Assembly (NCBI RefSeq): GCF_003048255.1
Contig: NZ_CP028487.1
Span: forward strand, 3,348,001 to 3,412,000
Source of the DNA: Yersinia massiliensis
GTDB lineage: Bacteria; Pseudomonadota; Gammaproteobacteria; Enterobacterales; Enterobacteriaceae
Direction: 5' to 3'
DNA length: 64,000 nt
Part shown: positions 1 through 8,780 of the stretch, piece by piece
How the letters are laid out: every line of letters starts with the position of its first letter
Numbering within the stretch: position 1 is the stretch's first letter
Notes under the pieces: generated by a model
What the model saw: only the letters and a program-made list of their open reading frames with translations
What the model was told of the DNA's origin: nothing
Databases searched by the model: none
Made by a program: the position numbers and the translations under genes

Positions 1-87
1 GGCTTCACTCTGCTCCAATGCCAGAGCAGTAATGATACCAAAGGAGCAGGCCAGAAGTGTCCCTAGAATCCAGGCAAAATACCACAT
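1..87 (-). CDS. cydX: Cytochrome bd-I oxidase small subunit CydX (partial)
   Basis: The reverse strand encodes a short hydrophobic peptide beginning MWYFAWILGTLLACSFGII and still open at the window edge (29 codons visible, ending ..LALEQSEA). E. coli CydX begins with the same MWYFAWILG-type single membrane helix and is only about 37 residues, so roughly three quarters of the gene is present. It starts 12 bases after the cydB stop, the expected cydABX order. CydX is a one-helix accessory subunit that stabilises the haems of the bd oxidase in the inner membrane. The start ATG is at 87-85. Confidence 0.9.
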   Translation of the reverse strand, partial: MWYFAWILGTLLACSFGIITALALEQSEA

Positions 88-99
88 GCTTTATGCTCC

Positions 100-1239
100 C
101 TAGTACAGTGAATGCTTGTTGTTTTCGATAAAGTCTTTATCAATGCGCCCGAACATTTTGTAGTAACACCAACTGGTGTACAACAGGATGATAGGGACAA
201 AGATGATCGCAACAATGGTCATCACTTTTAGCGTCAACAGGCTAGATGTTGCATCCCACATTGTCAGGCTGACATTTGGCACTGTGCTTGACGGCATAAC
301 GAATGGGAACATAGTGACCCCAGCAGTCAAAATCACACAAGCAATGGTCAGCGATGAGAACAGGAAGGCCCAAGCCCCTTTTTCAAAGCGCGACAGCAAG
401 ATGGTAAACAGTGGCAGAATCACGCCAAGAGCAGGCAGCGCCCACAGGATTGGGTACTTGTTGAAGTTAATCAACCATGCACCTGCCTGATGTGCGACTT
501 CTTTGCGCATCGGGTTAGATTGAGCGGCAGTATCTAGCGCAGAAGTCACCACAAAACCATCGATGCCTTTCACTAACCAAATACCGGCCAGCAAGAAGGC
601 AACACCCATCACCAACGCAGAGATTTGCGCGGCTGCACGGGAACGCAGATGCAGTTCGCCACGGGTACGCATTTGCAGGTAAGTTGCCCCTTGCGTAACC
701 AACATGGTTAAGCTGACAACCCCAGCCAGTAAACCAAACGGGTTCAGCAACTGGAAGAAGTTACCTGTGTAGAACAGACGCATGTAGCTATCCATGTGGA
801 ACGGCACGCCTTGCAGCAAGTTACCGAACGCCACACCGAATACGACAGCAGGTACAAAGCTACCGACAAAAATGCCCCAGTCCCACATATTGCGCCAGCG
901 GTTATCTTCCACCTTGGAACGGTAATCAAAGCCTACCGGACGGAAGAACAACGCAGCCAACACCAAAATCATCGCGATATAGAAGCCGGAGAATGCGGCT
1001 GCGTACACCATCGGCCAGGCCGCAAACAGCGCCCCACCGGCGGTGATCAACCAAACCTGATTACCATCCCAGTGAGGGGCAATCGAGTTAATCAAAATAC
1101 GACGTTCTGTATCATTCTTAGCGATGATACGCAGCAGGACACCAACACCCATATCGAAACCATCGGTGACTGCAAAACCAATCAGCAGCACACCGATCAG
1201 CAGCCACCAGATAAATCGTAATACTTCATAATCAAACAT
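100..1239 (-). CDS. cydB: Cytochrome bd-I ubiquinol oxidase subunit II
   Basis: 379 residues, the same length as E. coli CydB and recognisable throughout (MFDYEVLRFIWWLLIGVLLIGFAVTDGFDMG at the N-terminus, the DGFDMG segment being typical of CydB). The protein is a chain of hydrophobic helices with short loops. With CydA it forms the high-affinity quinol oxidase that reduces O2 to water at low oxygen without pumping protons; CydB holds no haem ligands but is needed for assembly. It starts 14 bases after cydA and is followed 12 bases later by cydX, so one transcript is expected. Confidence 0.97.
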   Translation of the reverse strand: MFDYEVLRFIWWLLIGVLLIGFAVTDGFDMGVGVLLRIIAKNDTERRILINSIAPHWDGNQVWLITAGGALFAAWPMVYAAAFSGFYIAMILVLAALFFRPVGFDYRSKVEDNRWRNMWDWGIFVGSFVPAVVFGVAFGNLLQGVPFHMDSYMRLFYTGNFFQLLNPFGLLAGVVSLTMLVTQGATYLQMRTRGELHLRSRAAAQISALVMGVAFLLAGIWLVKGIDGFVVTSALDTAAQSNPMRKEVAHQAGAWLINFNKYPILWALPALGVILPLFTILLSRFEKGAWAFLFSSLTIACVILTAGVTMFPFVMPSSTVPNVSLTMWDATSSLLTLKVMTIVAIIFVPIILLYTSWCYYKMFGRIDKDFIENNKHSLY

Positions 1240-1253
1240 AAGTGGACTCCTGT

Positions 1254-2822
1254 TTACCGTGCTTCCTGCACTGGTGCAGTCGGCTGTTCAAAATGATAGC
1301 GGCCAGTTTTCAGGCTGCTTGGCCCAAGGCGCGCAAATTTGAACATCAGGTACATTTCTGCAACCAGGAACAGCGTGTACAGACCGCAAATCAACGCCAT
1401 TGAGAATAGAATATCCCCAGCAGTAACAGACGAATTTGCGATTGCTGTCGGCAGCACTTCACCGATGGCCCATGGTTGACGGCCATATTCGGCGACAAAC
1501 CAACCTGCTTCTACTGCAATCCACGGTAATGGAATACCGAACAATGCGGTACGCAGTAGCCATTTTTTCTCACCAATCTTGCCGCGGATAACGCTCCAGA
1601 ACGACAAACCAATGATCAGCAACATGAGGAAGCCACAAGCCACCATGATGCGGAATGCAAAGTATAGAGGGAGAACACGTGGAATGGAGTCTTGCGCAGC
1701 GAGCTGAATTTGTTCTTCAGTCGCATCAGTGACGTTTTGGGTATAACGCTTCAATAGCAAACCGTAGCCCAAATCTTGTTTTGCCTTACTGAATGCTTCA
1801 CGTACAGCAGGGTCAGTATTGCCACTGCGTAATTTCTCTAACAGGCTATAGGCTTGAATACCATTGCGAATACGCACTTCGTGTTGAGACATCAAATCGC
1901 GCAGACCAATCACCGGCGTGTCCAGTGAACGAGTCGCAATGATACCTAATGCAAATGGAATCTGAACAGCAAAGCGGTTCTCCATCGTTTCCTGATTAGG
2001 GATAGCAAACAGCGTAAAGGCAGCTGGTGGCGGTTGAGTTTCCCATTCAGCTTCGATCGCAGCCAATTTGGTTTTCTGCACGTCACCCATTTCATAACCA
2101 GATTCATCACCCAGTACGATAACGGATAGCGTTGCAGCTAAACCAAAGCTCGCCGCAATCGCAAAGGAGCGCTTGGCGAATGGAATATCACGGCCTTTCA
2201 GCAGATAGTAGGAGCTGATACCTAGAACGAACATCGCGCCGGTAACATAACCTGCTGCCACAGTGTGAACGAATTTCACCTGAGCAACTGGGTTCAACAC
2301 CAGTTCTGAGAAGCTCAGCATTTCCATACGCATGGTTTCAAAGTTGAAATCAGATGCAATCGGGTTTTGCATCCAACCGTTAGCAACCAAGATCCACAAC
2401 GCAGAGAAGTTAGAGCCTAATGCAACCAGCCAGGTTACAGCCAAATGCTGATGTTTACTCAGACGATCCCATCCGAAGAAGAACAGACCGACAAAAGTAG
2501 ATTCCAGGAAGAACGCCATTAAACCTTCGATTGCCAGAGGGGCACCGAAAATATCGCCGACGTAATGTGAGAAATATGACCAGTTTGTCCCGAATTGGAA
2601 CTCCATAGTCAAACCAGTGGCAACCCCCAGAGCAAAGTTAATCGCAAATAACTTGCCCCAGAATTTGGTCATATCTTTATAGATTTGTTTACCAGACAGC
2701 ACATAAACCGATTCCATAATTGCCAACAAAAACGCCATCCCCAGCGTTAATGGGACAAATAAGAAATGGTACATTGCCGTTAAGGCAAACTGTAACCGTG
2801 ACAGTTCGACAATATCAAACAT
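1254..2822 (-). CDS. cydA: Cytochrome bd-I ubiquinol oxidase subunit I
   Basis: 522 residues, as in E. coli CydA. The N-terminus carries the haem-ligand histidine at position 19 ([13 protein letters not shown]). A long periplasmic Q-loop lies about residues 240-330 and includes [19 protein letters not shown], the quinol-oxidation region; its length marks the long-loop subtype that normally travels with CydX. Subunit I binds haems b558, b595 and d and oxidises ubiquinol. It is the first gene of cydABX; the long AT-rich region upstream (2823-3412) should hold the oxygen-responsive promoters. Confidence 0.98.
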   Translation of the reverse strand: MFDIVELSRLQFALTAMYHFLFVPLTLGMAFLLAIMESVYVLSGKQIYKDMTKFWGKLFAINFALGVATGLTMEFQFGTNWSYFSHYVGDIFGAPLAIEGLMAFFLESTFVGLFFFGWDRLSKHQHLAVTWLVALGSNFSALWILVANGWMQNPIASDFNFETMRMEMLSFSELVLNPVAQVKFVHTVAAGYVTGAMFVLGISSYYLLKGRDIPFAKRSFAIAASFGLAATLSVIVLGDESGYEMGDVQKTKLAAIEAEWETQPPPAAFTLFAIPNQETMENRFAVQIPFALGIIATRSLDTPVIGLRDLMSQHEVRIRNGIQAYSLLEKLRSGNTDPAVREAFSKAKQDLGYGLLLKRYTQNVTDATEEQIQLAAQDSIPRVLPLYFAFRIMVACGFLMLLIIGLSFWSVIRGKIGEKKWLLRTALFGIPLPWIAVEAGWFVAEYGRQPWAIGEVLPTAIANSSVTAGDILFSMALICGLYTLFLVAEMYLMFKFARLGPSSLKTGRYHFEQPTAPVQEAR

Positions 2823-3412
2823 CTTGACTCCTTGCTCCTCGCAGGAAGACTCCGACTTGCGGTCACTCGGCTTCTGTTTAAATCCGAAGCCTCATCATTA
2901 CCCGCAGTGAATGCCCAAAAAAACACAACAAAAATAACAATATCAACTACCCAGTATTACACCGGGGTAATACTACGCTTCTAATCCCACACAATAAATA
3001 GGATTTTACGTGACCCAGCGTTGAGTTCTGGATACAGGTCAAGAAATAGGCCATTTACCTACTGTGCTTTAATTTGATCCAGCACAATTTAAGCGTATCT
3101 GAACATTATTGCTATATTCAAAAGTTGATTTAGAACAATTAATTCTTTTTCATGTTAATTAAACGTTCTATTGTTTTTATATAACCCACAACTGTTAATA
3201 AAATGTAATTTTATAGTTTAACTAATGCTTTATTACTTCGTTATTATGCGATCCAGATTAACTTTTAAAATTAATTGATTCAGAGTGAGTTCAATCACAA
3301 TTTCGAGTTTTATATAAGTATGTTAGTTCATTTTCAGAGAAGCGTTCGCAAGTGTTGCCATTTTGTTGCATGATAACGTGCTGTTAATCGATAAAATATT
3401 GAATCCTCTATA
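2823..3412. promoter_or_regulatory. cydA / metallophosphatase divergent control region
   Basis: 590 bases without a convincing gene, very AT-rich, between the divergent cydA and the plus-strand metallophosphatase gene. In E. coli the equivalent region carries several ArcA-activated, FNR-repressed cyd promoters. The clearest site seen here is an ArcA-like box at 3155-3169 (listed separately). No confident -10/-35 pair was assigned. Confidence 0.55.
3155..3169 (+). promoter_or_regulatory. Candidate ArcA box upstream of cydA
   Basis: GTTAATTAAACGTTC matches the 15-base ArcA-P consensus as remembered (GTTAATTAAATGTTA) at 13 of 15 positions. ArcA activation of cydABX is established in E. coli, so the location fits. 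It lies about 335 bases upstream of the cydA start. Confidence 0.55.
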
Positions 3413-5311
3413 ATGAAAAGAATAGCCCTCGCCACACTCCTGTGTACCAGTACCACATCTATTGCCGCCCAACAGGTTGATATCACTATCTTGGGGACCT
3501 CTGATTTACATGGCACTTTTGTGCCCTGGGATTATGCCAGCGACACTGAGAATATGGCCGGCAGCCTGAGCCAAATCGCCACTAAAGTGCATAAAATACG
3601 CGCTGAACAGCCCAATATTATTTTGGTTGATGCAGGCGATACCCTCCAAGGAAATTTCGTTGAAACCTTTAAAAATGAACCCATCAGCCCGATGATTCTT
3701 GGTTTTAATGCACTGCAATATGATGCTTGGGTGATGGGGAACCATGAATTCGATTTTGGGCTGAAAGCGCTAGGAACTTCACTAAAGCAATTTAATGGCG
3801 CTGCATTGGCGGGTAACATTTTCTGGGACTCAGGCAAGCCTTACCTACCCTCCTACAAAATCATTGAGCGCCAAGGCGTTAAAATCGGCATTATCGGAAT
3901 GGATACCCCGATGACTGCAGAGTTCGCACAGGGTACTGACCGAATTAACGGTATCCATTTCACTGACCCGGTGCAGGAAGTTAAAAAAGTCATTCAACAA
4001 ATTCAACCGAATGTTGATGCTATTGTTTTGGTCGCTCATATGGGGATCGACAATGAAAACCAGCGGCCAGGGACGGGGGTGGGCGATATTGCCCAAGCCA
4101 ATCCAGAATTGGCGGCGATCGTTGCAGGCCATATGCATGTAAAAATTGATAAAGCGGTCGTCAACGGAGTCATCATCACTGAACCAGATAAATATGGCCG
4201 CGCCCTTTCCCGTATTGACTTGAAATTCGAACAGCGCGATGGGAAATATCAACTCATCGATAAAGACAGCTATACCTACCCTATCAAGGGCGTTGAGTCT
4301 GATAAAAACCTAGAAGCCATTTATCAGCCTTACCATGATATTTTGCGTGCGAATGCAAATCGGGTGATTGCCAAGTTGAGTGGTACCAATCTCGCACCTG
4401 CAGACGAAATTAAGGGCATTCCTCAAGTTCACGTGCAAGACACAGGGATCAGCGCACTGTATCAGCAAGCGGCGCGTTATTACGCCCCCCAGGCCCAGAT
4501 CATCGCCCTACAGATTGATAATGATCGCCCCAAATTAGATGTGGGTGACATCACTGCGAAAGATATTGCCTTTAACTATCAATACGCCGGTGGCGAAATA
4601 ACGGTTTACAGCCTAACAGGCAAAGAATTAAAGCAGTATATGGAATGGTCCGCTGATTACTTTAATCAAGTGAAACCGGGCGATGTGACTTACAGTTTTA
4701 ACCCACAACGTCGCGCCTCAAAATATTCGACCAATGACTTCTTTGATGGCGTGACCTATACCATTGATTTACGCCAACCTACAGGTTCGCGCATTACCGA
4801 TTTACGCCTCAATGACGGTACACCTGTCACGGATACCACCCCGATACATCTGGGCATGAACAGTTATCGTATGGGTCATCTGACACAAAAGGGCGGGGTT
4901 CTCGAAGGACGGACATTCCCAATACTGTCTGATAGTAAAGCCGAGTATGGCGAGGAAGCAGGCACTATTCGTAATCTCACCATTCGCTATTTGACCGAAG
5001 TTAAAGCGGGAAAATATGAAGGAAAGCCTCAACAACGCTGGCACTTGGTTGGACTGGATGGCAATGAAAGAGAAAGAGAAATCGTCAAAAACCTGATTAA
5101 TACTGACGTAATAACTGTCCCTGCAACTGCGGATGGTCGTTTCACCAACATTGCGTCAATCAACGTGAAAGGTAAGGTATTTAGGGATAAGAGCAGTTAT
5201 GACGCTGCCTTGGCAACTTTAAAACAGCAAGTGGCTAATGCCAACGATGAGCAGGCTAAACTGCAAGCGCAAACGGATATCGCACTCATCACTGCATTGA
5301 ATAAGTACTGA
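3413..5311 (+). CDS. Periplasmic metallophosphatase / 5'-nucleotidase family protein
   Basis: 632 residues with a Sec signal peptide (MKRIALATLLCTSTTSIAAQ, cleavage near residue 19-20). The calcineurin-like metal-binding motifs are in order: DLHG at 31-34, DAGDTLQG at 73-80, GNHEFD at 109-114, VAHMG at 207-211 and AGHMH at 238-242. A 5'-nucleotidase C-terminal domain follows at about 330-510 (PKLDVGDITAKDIAFNYQY...). The family includes UshA and the CpdB 2',3'-cyclic phosphodiesterase/3'-nucleotidase; the exact substrate cannot be fixed from sequence, but an extracytoplasmic nucleotide phosphohydrolase is very likely. It is a single gene divergent from cydA, ends in a hairpin shared with sucD, and has only a weak Shine-Dalgarno before the ATG. 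E. coli has no gene at this place. Confidence 0.85.
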   Translation: MKRIALATLLCTSTTSIAAQQVDITILGTSDLHGTFVPWDYASDTENMAGSLSQIATKVHKIRAEQPNIILVDAGDTLQGNFVETFKNEPISPMILGFNALQYDAWVMGNHEFDFGLKALGTSLKQFNGAALAGNIFWDSGKPYLPSYKIIERQGVKIGIIGMDTPMTAEFAQGTDRINGIHFTDPVQEVKKVIQQIQPNVDAIVLVAHMGIDNENQRPGTGVGDIAQANPELAAIVAGHMHVKIDKAVVNGVIITEPDKYGRALSRIDLKFEQRDGKYQLIDKDSYTYPIKGVESDKNLEAIYQPYHDILRANANRVIAKLSGTNLAPADEIKGIPQVHVQDTGISALYQQAARYYAPQAQIIALQIDNDRPKLDVGDITAKDIAFNYQYAGGEITVYSLTGKELKQYMEWSADYFNQVKPGDVTYSFNPQRRASKYSTNDFFDGVTYTIDLRQPTGSRITDLRLNDGTPVTDTTPIHLGMNSYRMGHLTQKGGVLEGRTFPILSDSKAEYGEEAGTIRNLTIRYLTEVKAGKYEGKPQQRWHLVGLDGNEREREIVKNLINTDVITVPATADGRFTNIASINVKGKVFRDKSSYDAALATLKQQVANANDEQAKLQAQTDIALITALNKY

Positions 5312-5320
5312 TTAAGCATT

Positions 5321-5348
5321 AAAAAAGGCCACCGAAAGGTGGCCTTTT
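5321..5348. terminator. Bidirectional rho-independent terminator
   Basis: GGCCACC-GAAA-GGTGGCC hairpin with an A-tract on the left and a T-tract on the right. It can stop both the plus-strand metallophosphatase transcript and the minus-strand suc transcript (sucD stops at 5379). Confidence 0.93.
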
Positions 5349-5378
5349 GCAACTGTGGTGTTGCCCGTGTTCCATTGC

Positions 5379-6251
5379 TTACTGTGGCAATATCGCTTTA
5401 ACGGCATTACCAATTTCAGCTAAGCTACGCACAGTTTTGACGCCTGCGGCTTCCAACGCTGCGAACTTGTCATCCGCTGTTCCTTTACCGCCAGCAATGA
5501 TGGCACCAGCGTGGCCCATACGTTTGCCTTTTGGTGCAGTCACGCCTGCAATGTAACCGACAACAGGTTTGGTCACGTGATCTTTGATGTAAGCGGCCGC
5601 TTCTTCTTCTGCGTTACCACCAATTTCACCAATCATCACGATAACTTCCGTTTGCGGGTCTTCTTGGAACAACTTCAAGATATCAATAAAGTTAGATCCT
5701 GGAATTGGGTCTCCGCCAATACCGACACACGTCGACTGACCAAAACCGATGTCAGTCGTCTGTTTTACCGCTTCATAAGTCAACGTCCCTGAGCGAGAGA
5801 CGATACCCACTTTGCCTGGCAAATGAATGTGACCTGGCATAATACCAATCTTACATTCGCCTGGAGTGATAACGCCTGGGCAGTTCGGGCCAATCATGCG
5901 CGCATCAGACTGTTCCAATCTGACTTTGACCACCAGCATATCCAGTGTCGGGATACCTTCAGTGATACAGATAATCAGCTTGATGCCGGCATCGATGGCT
6001 TCCAGAATCGAGTCTTTACAGAATGGTGCCGGTACGTAGATTACTGATGCAGTTGCACCTGTCGTCTCTACCGCTTCACGCACGGTATTAAATACTGGCA
6101 GACCCAAATGTTGAGTACCACCTTTACCCGGCGTCACACCGCCAACCATTTTGGTGCCATAAGCGATAGCTTGTTCGGAGTGGAAAGTCCCTTGGCTACC
6201 AGTAAAACCTTGGCAAATAACTTTGGTGTTTTTATCGATTAAAATAGACAT
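5379..6251 (-). CDS. sucD: Succinyl-CoA ligase, alpha subunit
   Basis: 290 residues (E. coli 289). The N-terminal CoA-binding Rossmann motif [10 protein letters not shown] is at 15-24; the phosphohistidine is His247 in the motif RMGHAGAI. With SucC it converts succinyl-CoA, ADP and Pi to succinate, ATP and CoA in the TCA cycle. The ATG overlaps the sucC stop by one base (TAATG), typical of translational coupling. It is the last gene of the sdh-suc transcript and is followed by the hairpin at 5321-5348. Confidence 0.98.
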   Translation of the reverse strand: MSILIDKNTKVICQGFTGSQGTFHSEQAIAYGTKMVGGVTPGKGGTQHLGLPVFNTVREAVETTGATASVIYVPAPFCKDSILEAIDAGIKLIICITEGIPTLDMLVVKVRLEQSDARMIGPNCPGVITPGECKIGIMPGHIHLPGKVGIVSRSGTLTYEAVKQTTDIGFGQSTCVGIGGDPIPGSNFIDILKLFQEDPQTEVIVMIGEIGGNAEEEAAAYIKDHVTKPVVGYIAGVTAPKGKRMGHAGAIIAGGKGTADDKFAALEAAGVKTVRSLAEIGNAVKAILPQ

Positions 6252-7417
6252 TATTTAGCCCCCACTGCCGCTACAACTTGCTGAGCCGCATCTGTCAGGC
6301 TGGTCGCAGCAATGATATTCAAACCACTGTCTGCCAATTTTTTGGCACCCAGTTCAGCGTTATTCCCTTCCAGACGTACCACAACTGGCACATTGACACC
6401 CACTTCTTCAACCGCGCCAATAATACCGTCAGCAATCAGGTCACAACGTACAATACCGCCGAAAATGTTCACGAAAACGGCCTTCACTTTGTCATCAGAC
6501 AAAATGATTTTGAACGCTTCAGTCACGCGCTCTTTGGTTGCGCCGCCACCTACATCAAGGAAGTTCGCAGGTTCGCCACCGTGCAGTTTTACGATGTCCA
6601 TTGTACCCATCGCCAGACCAGCACCGTTGACCATGCAGCCAATGTTGCCATCCAAAGCCACGTAGTTCAGCTCCCACTGTGCAGCATGTGCTTCGCGAGC
6701 ATCTTCTTGGCTCGGATCACGCATTTCGCGCAATTCTGGTTGACGGAACAACGCATTACCGTCTGCACCCAGTTTGCCGTCTAAGCAGACCAGATCGCCT
6801 TGTTTCGTGATAACCAGCGGGTTGATCTCAACCATCGCCAAGTCACGCTCCAAGAACAATGTTGCCAAACCCATAAAGATTTTGGTGAACTGAGTGACTT
6901 GCTTACCCGTCAGACCCAATTTAAAGGCCAATTCACGCCCTTGATAAGGTTGTGGCCCCGTCAATGGATCCAGTGCAATTTTGTGGATCAGTTCAGGGGT
7001 TTCTTCAGCCACCTTCTCAATCTCAACGCCGCCTTCGGTGGATGCCATAAACACCACGCGGCGGGAACTGCGATCGATAACCGCGCCCAAATACAGCTCT
7101 TTGTCGATATCTGTTGCAGCTTCAACCAGAATCTGGTGAACCGGTTGACCATGGGCATCTGTCTGGTACGTGACCAGTTTTTTACCTAACCACTGCTCAG
7201 CGAAAGCACGAATATCTTCTTTGCTGTTAACCAGTTTCACGCCGCCCGCTTTACCGCGACCGCCTGCATGAACCTGACATTTAACCACCCACGGGCCAGT
7301 GCCGATTTTTGATGCGGCTTCTTCTGCTTCACGCGGTGTGGTACAAGCGTAGCCAGTTGGCGCTGGCATGCCATACCGAGCAAACAGTTGTTTTGCCTGA
7401 TATTCGTGTAAATTCAT
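6251..7417 (-). CDS. sucC: Succinyl-CoA ligase, beta subunit
   Basis: 388 residues, the same as E. coli SucC. It has an N-terminal ATP-grasp fold ([16 protein letters not shown], then the glycine-rich [10 protein letters not shown] near residues 53-62) and a C-terminal ligase domain with [16 protein letters not shown]. It supplies the nucleotide-binding half of the heterotetramer. It lies 113 bases downstream of sucB, the widest gap within sucABCD; that gap contains an inverted repeat (7466-7509). Confidence 0.98.
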   Translation of the reverse strand: MNLHEYQAKQLFARYGMPAPTGYACTTPREAEEAASKIGTGPWVVKCQVHAGGRGKAGGVKLVNSKEDIRAFAEQWLGKKLVTYQTDAHGQPVHQILVEAATDIDKELYLGAVIDRSSRRVVFMASTEGGVEIEKVAEETPELIHKIALDPLTGPQPYQGRELAFKLGLTGKQVTQFTKIFMGLATLFLERDLAMVEINPLVITKQGDLVCLDGKLGADGNALFRQPELREMRDPSQEDAREAHAAQWELNYVALDGNIGCMVNGAGLAMGTMDIVKLHGGEPANFLDVGGGATKERVTEAFKIILSDDKVKAVFVNIFGGIVRCDLIADGIIGAVEEVGVNVPVVVRLEGNNAELGAKKLADSGLNIIAATSLTDAAQQVVAAVGAK

Positions 7418-7465
7418 GATGTTCTATCCATATAAGGTCTGAGATGGGCCGAAGCACACGAGGTT

Positions 7466-7509
7466 GCCTGATTGCGCGGAGGCAGGTAATCAACACCTTG
7501 CAATCAGGC
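7466..7509. repeat. Inverted repeat in the sucB-sucC spacer
   Basis: GCCTGATTGC at 7466-7475 and GCAATCAGGC at 7500-7509 are perfect complements separated by 24 bases. In the sdh-suc mRNA this would form a 10-bp stem between sucB and sucC, without a U-tract, so it looks more like a processing or stability element than a terminator. Confidence 0.7.
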
Positions 7510-7530
7510 TAGCCTTGTCATTTATCTTTG

Positions 7531-8751
7531 TTATACGTCGAGCAGCAAGCGAGCTGGATCTTCCAGCATCTCTTTCACCGTCACCAGATAGCCCACAGAT
7601 TCGCGGCCATCGATTAAACGGTGATCGTAGGACAGTGCCAGATACATCATTGGCAGAATCACTACCTGACCATTTACCGCCATTGGACGATCTTTGATGG
7701 CATGCATGCCAAGGATCGCGCTTTGTGGTGGGTTAATGATCGGAGTCGACATCAGTGAGCCGAATACGCCGCCGTTAGTAATGGTGAAATTACCGCCGGT
7801 CAGTTCTTCAACTTTCAGTTTGCCGTCACGGCCTTTTACAGCCAGTTCTTTGATTTTCTTCTCGATATCCGCCATACCCATGGTATCTACATCACGTAAT
7901 ACAGGGGTGACCAGACCGCGTGGTGTAGAAACAGCAATGCTAATATCGAAATAGTTGTGGTAAACCACGTCTTCGCCATCAAGAGACGCATTCACTTCAG
8001 GATAACGTTTAAGCGCTTCCACCACGGCTTTGATATAGAAGGACATAAAGCCTAAACGGACACCGTGACGTTTCTCAAAAGCATCACCGTACTGCTTACG
8101 CAGGTCCATGATCGGCTTCATATTGATTTCGTTAAACGTCGTCAGCATCGCGGTGCTGTTCTTCGCTTCCAGCAGACGTTCAGCAACACGTTTACGTAGG
8201 CGTGTCATTGGTACACGTTTTTCACTACGGCCCGCCAGCGCTGCTGGTGCAGCAGTTTCAGCTTTCGCTTCAACGGCGGCAGGAGCAGATTTGTGAGTCG
8301 CTAAATGGCTATCAACATCTTCGCGTGTGATTCGACCACCAACACCACTACCTTTAATCGCGGAGGCATCAAGATCATGCTCAGCAATCAGGCGACGAAT
8401 GGCTGGGCTGAGGCTATCGTTGCTCTCTTCTTCCAGGCTGGCAGTCTGGCGCTGAGCCGGAGTAGACTCTGTGCTTTGACTTTTTTCTTCTGTCGGCTTG
8501 CCAGAGCTATCACTTGGACGAATACGGCCCAGTACTTGACGTGAGGTCACTGTTGCACCCTCATCTTCCAAAATGGCGTCCAAAATACCGTCCTGACTGG
8601 CCGGAACTTCCAGAATCACTTTGTCCGTTTCAATCTCAACCAGCACTTCATCACGCTTAACGCTATCTCCTGGCTTTTTGTGCCAAGTGGCGACAGAGCC
8701 ATCGGCGACAGACTCAGGGAGGTCAGGAACATTAATATCTACGCTACTCAT
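7531..8751 (-). CDS. sucB: 2-oxoglutarate dehydrogenase E2, dihydrolipoyl succinyltransferase
   Basis: 406 residues. Domains in order: a lipoyl domain (residues 1-78) with lipoylated Lys44 in [10 protein letters not shown]; an alanine/glutamine-rich linker; the E3/E1-binding domain (about 113-150, [15 protein letters not shown]); a second Ala-rich linker; and the catalytic acyltransferase domain (about 178-406) with the active-site His377 and Asp381 in [10 protein letters not shown]. It forms the 24-mer core of the oxoglutarate dehydrogenase complex and passes the succinyl group to CoA. It starts 29 bases after sucA. Confidence 0.98.
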   Translation of the reverse strand: MSSVDINVPDLPESVADGSVATWHKKPGDSVKRDEVLVEIETDKVILEVPASQDGILDAILEDEGATVTSRQVLGRIRPSDSSGKPTEEKSQSTESTPAQRQTASLEEESNDSLSPAIRRLIAEHDLDASAIKGSGVGGRITREDVDSHLATHKSAPAAVEAKAETAAPAALAGRSEKRVPMTRLRKRVAERLLEAKNSTAMLTTFNEINMKPIMDLRKQYGDAFEKRHGVRLGFMSFYIKAVVEALKRYPEVNASLDGEDVVYHNYFDISIAVSTPRGLVTPVLRDVDTMGMADIEKKIKELAVKGRDGKLKVEELTGGNFTITNGGVFGSLMSTPIINPPQSAILGMHAIKDRPMAVNGQVVILPMMYLALSYDHRLIDGRESVGYLVTVKEMLEDPARLLLDV

Positions 8752-8780
8752 TCTCTATCCTTTATGTGTTAACCGGCTCG

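Noticed and set aside
796..1221. 141-codon plus-strand frame opposite cydB
   Set aside because: Antisense to a strongly conserved gene; His/Thr/Gln-rich, low-complexity translation with no recognisable fold or ribosome binding site.
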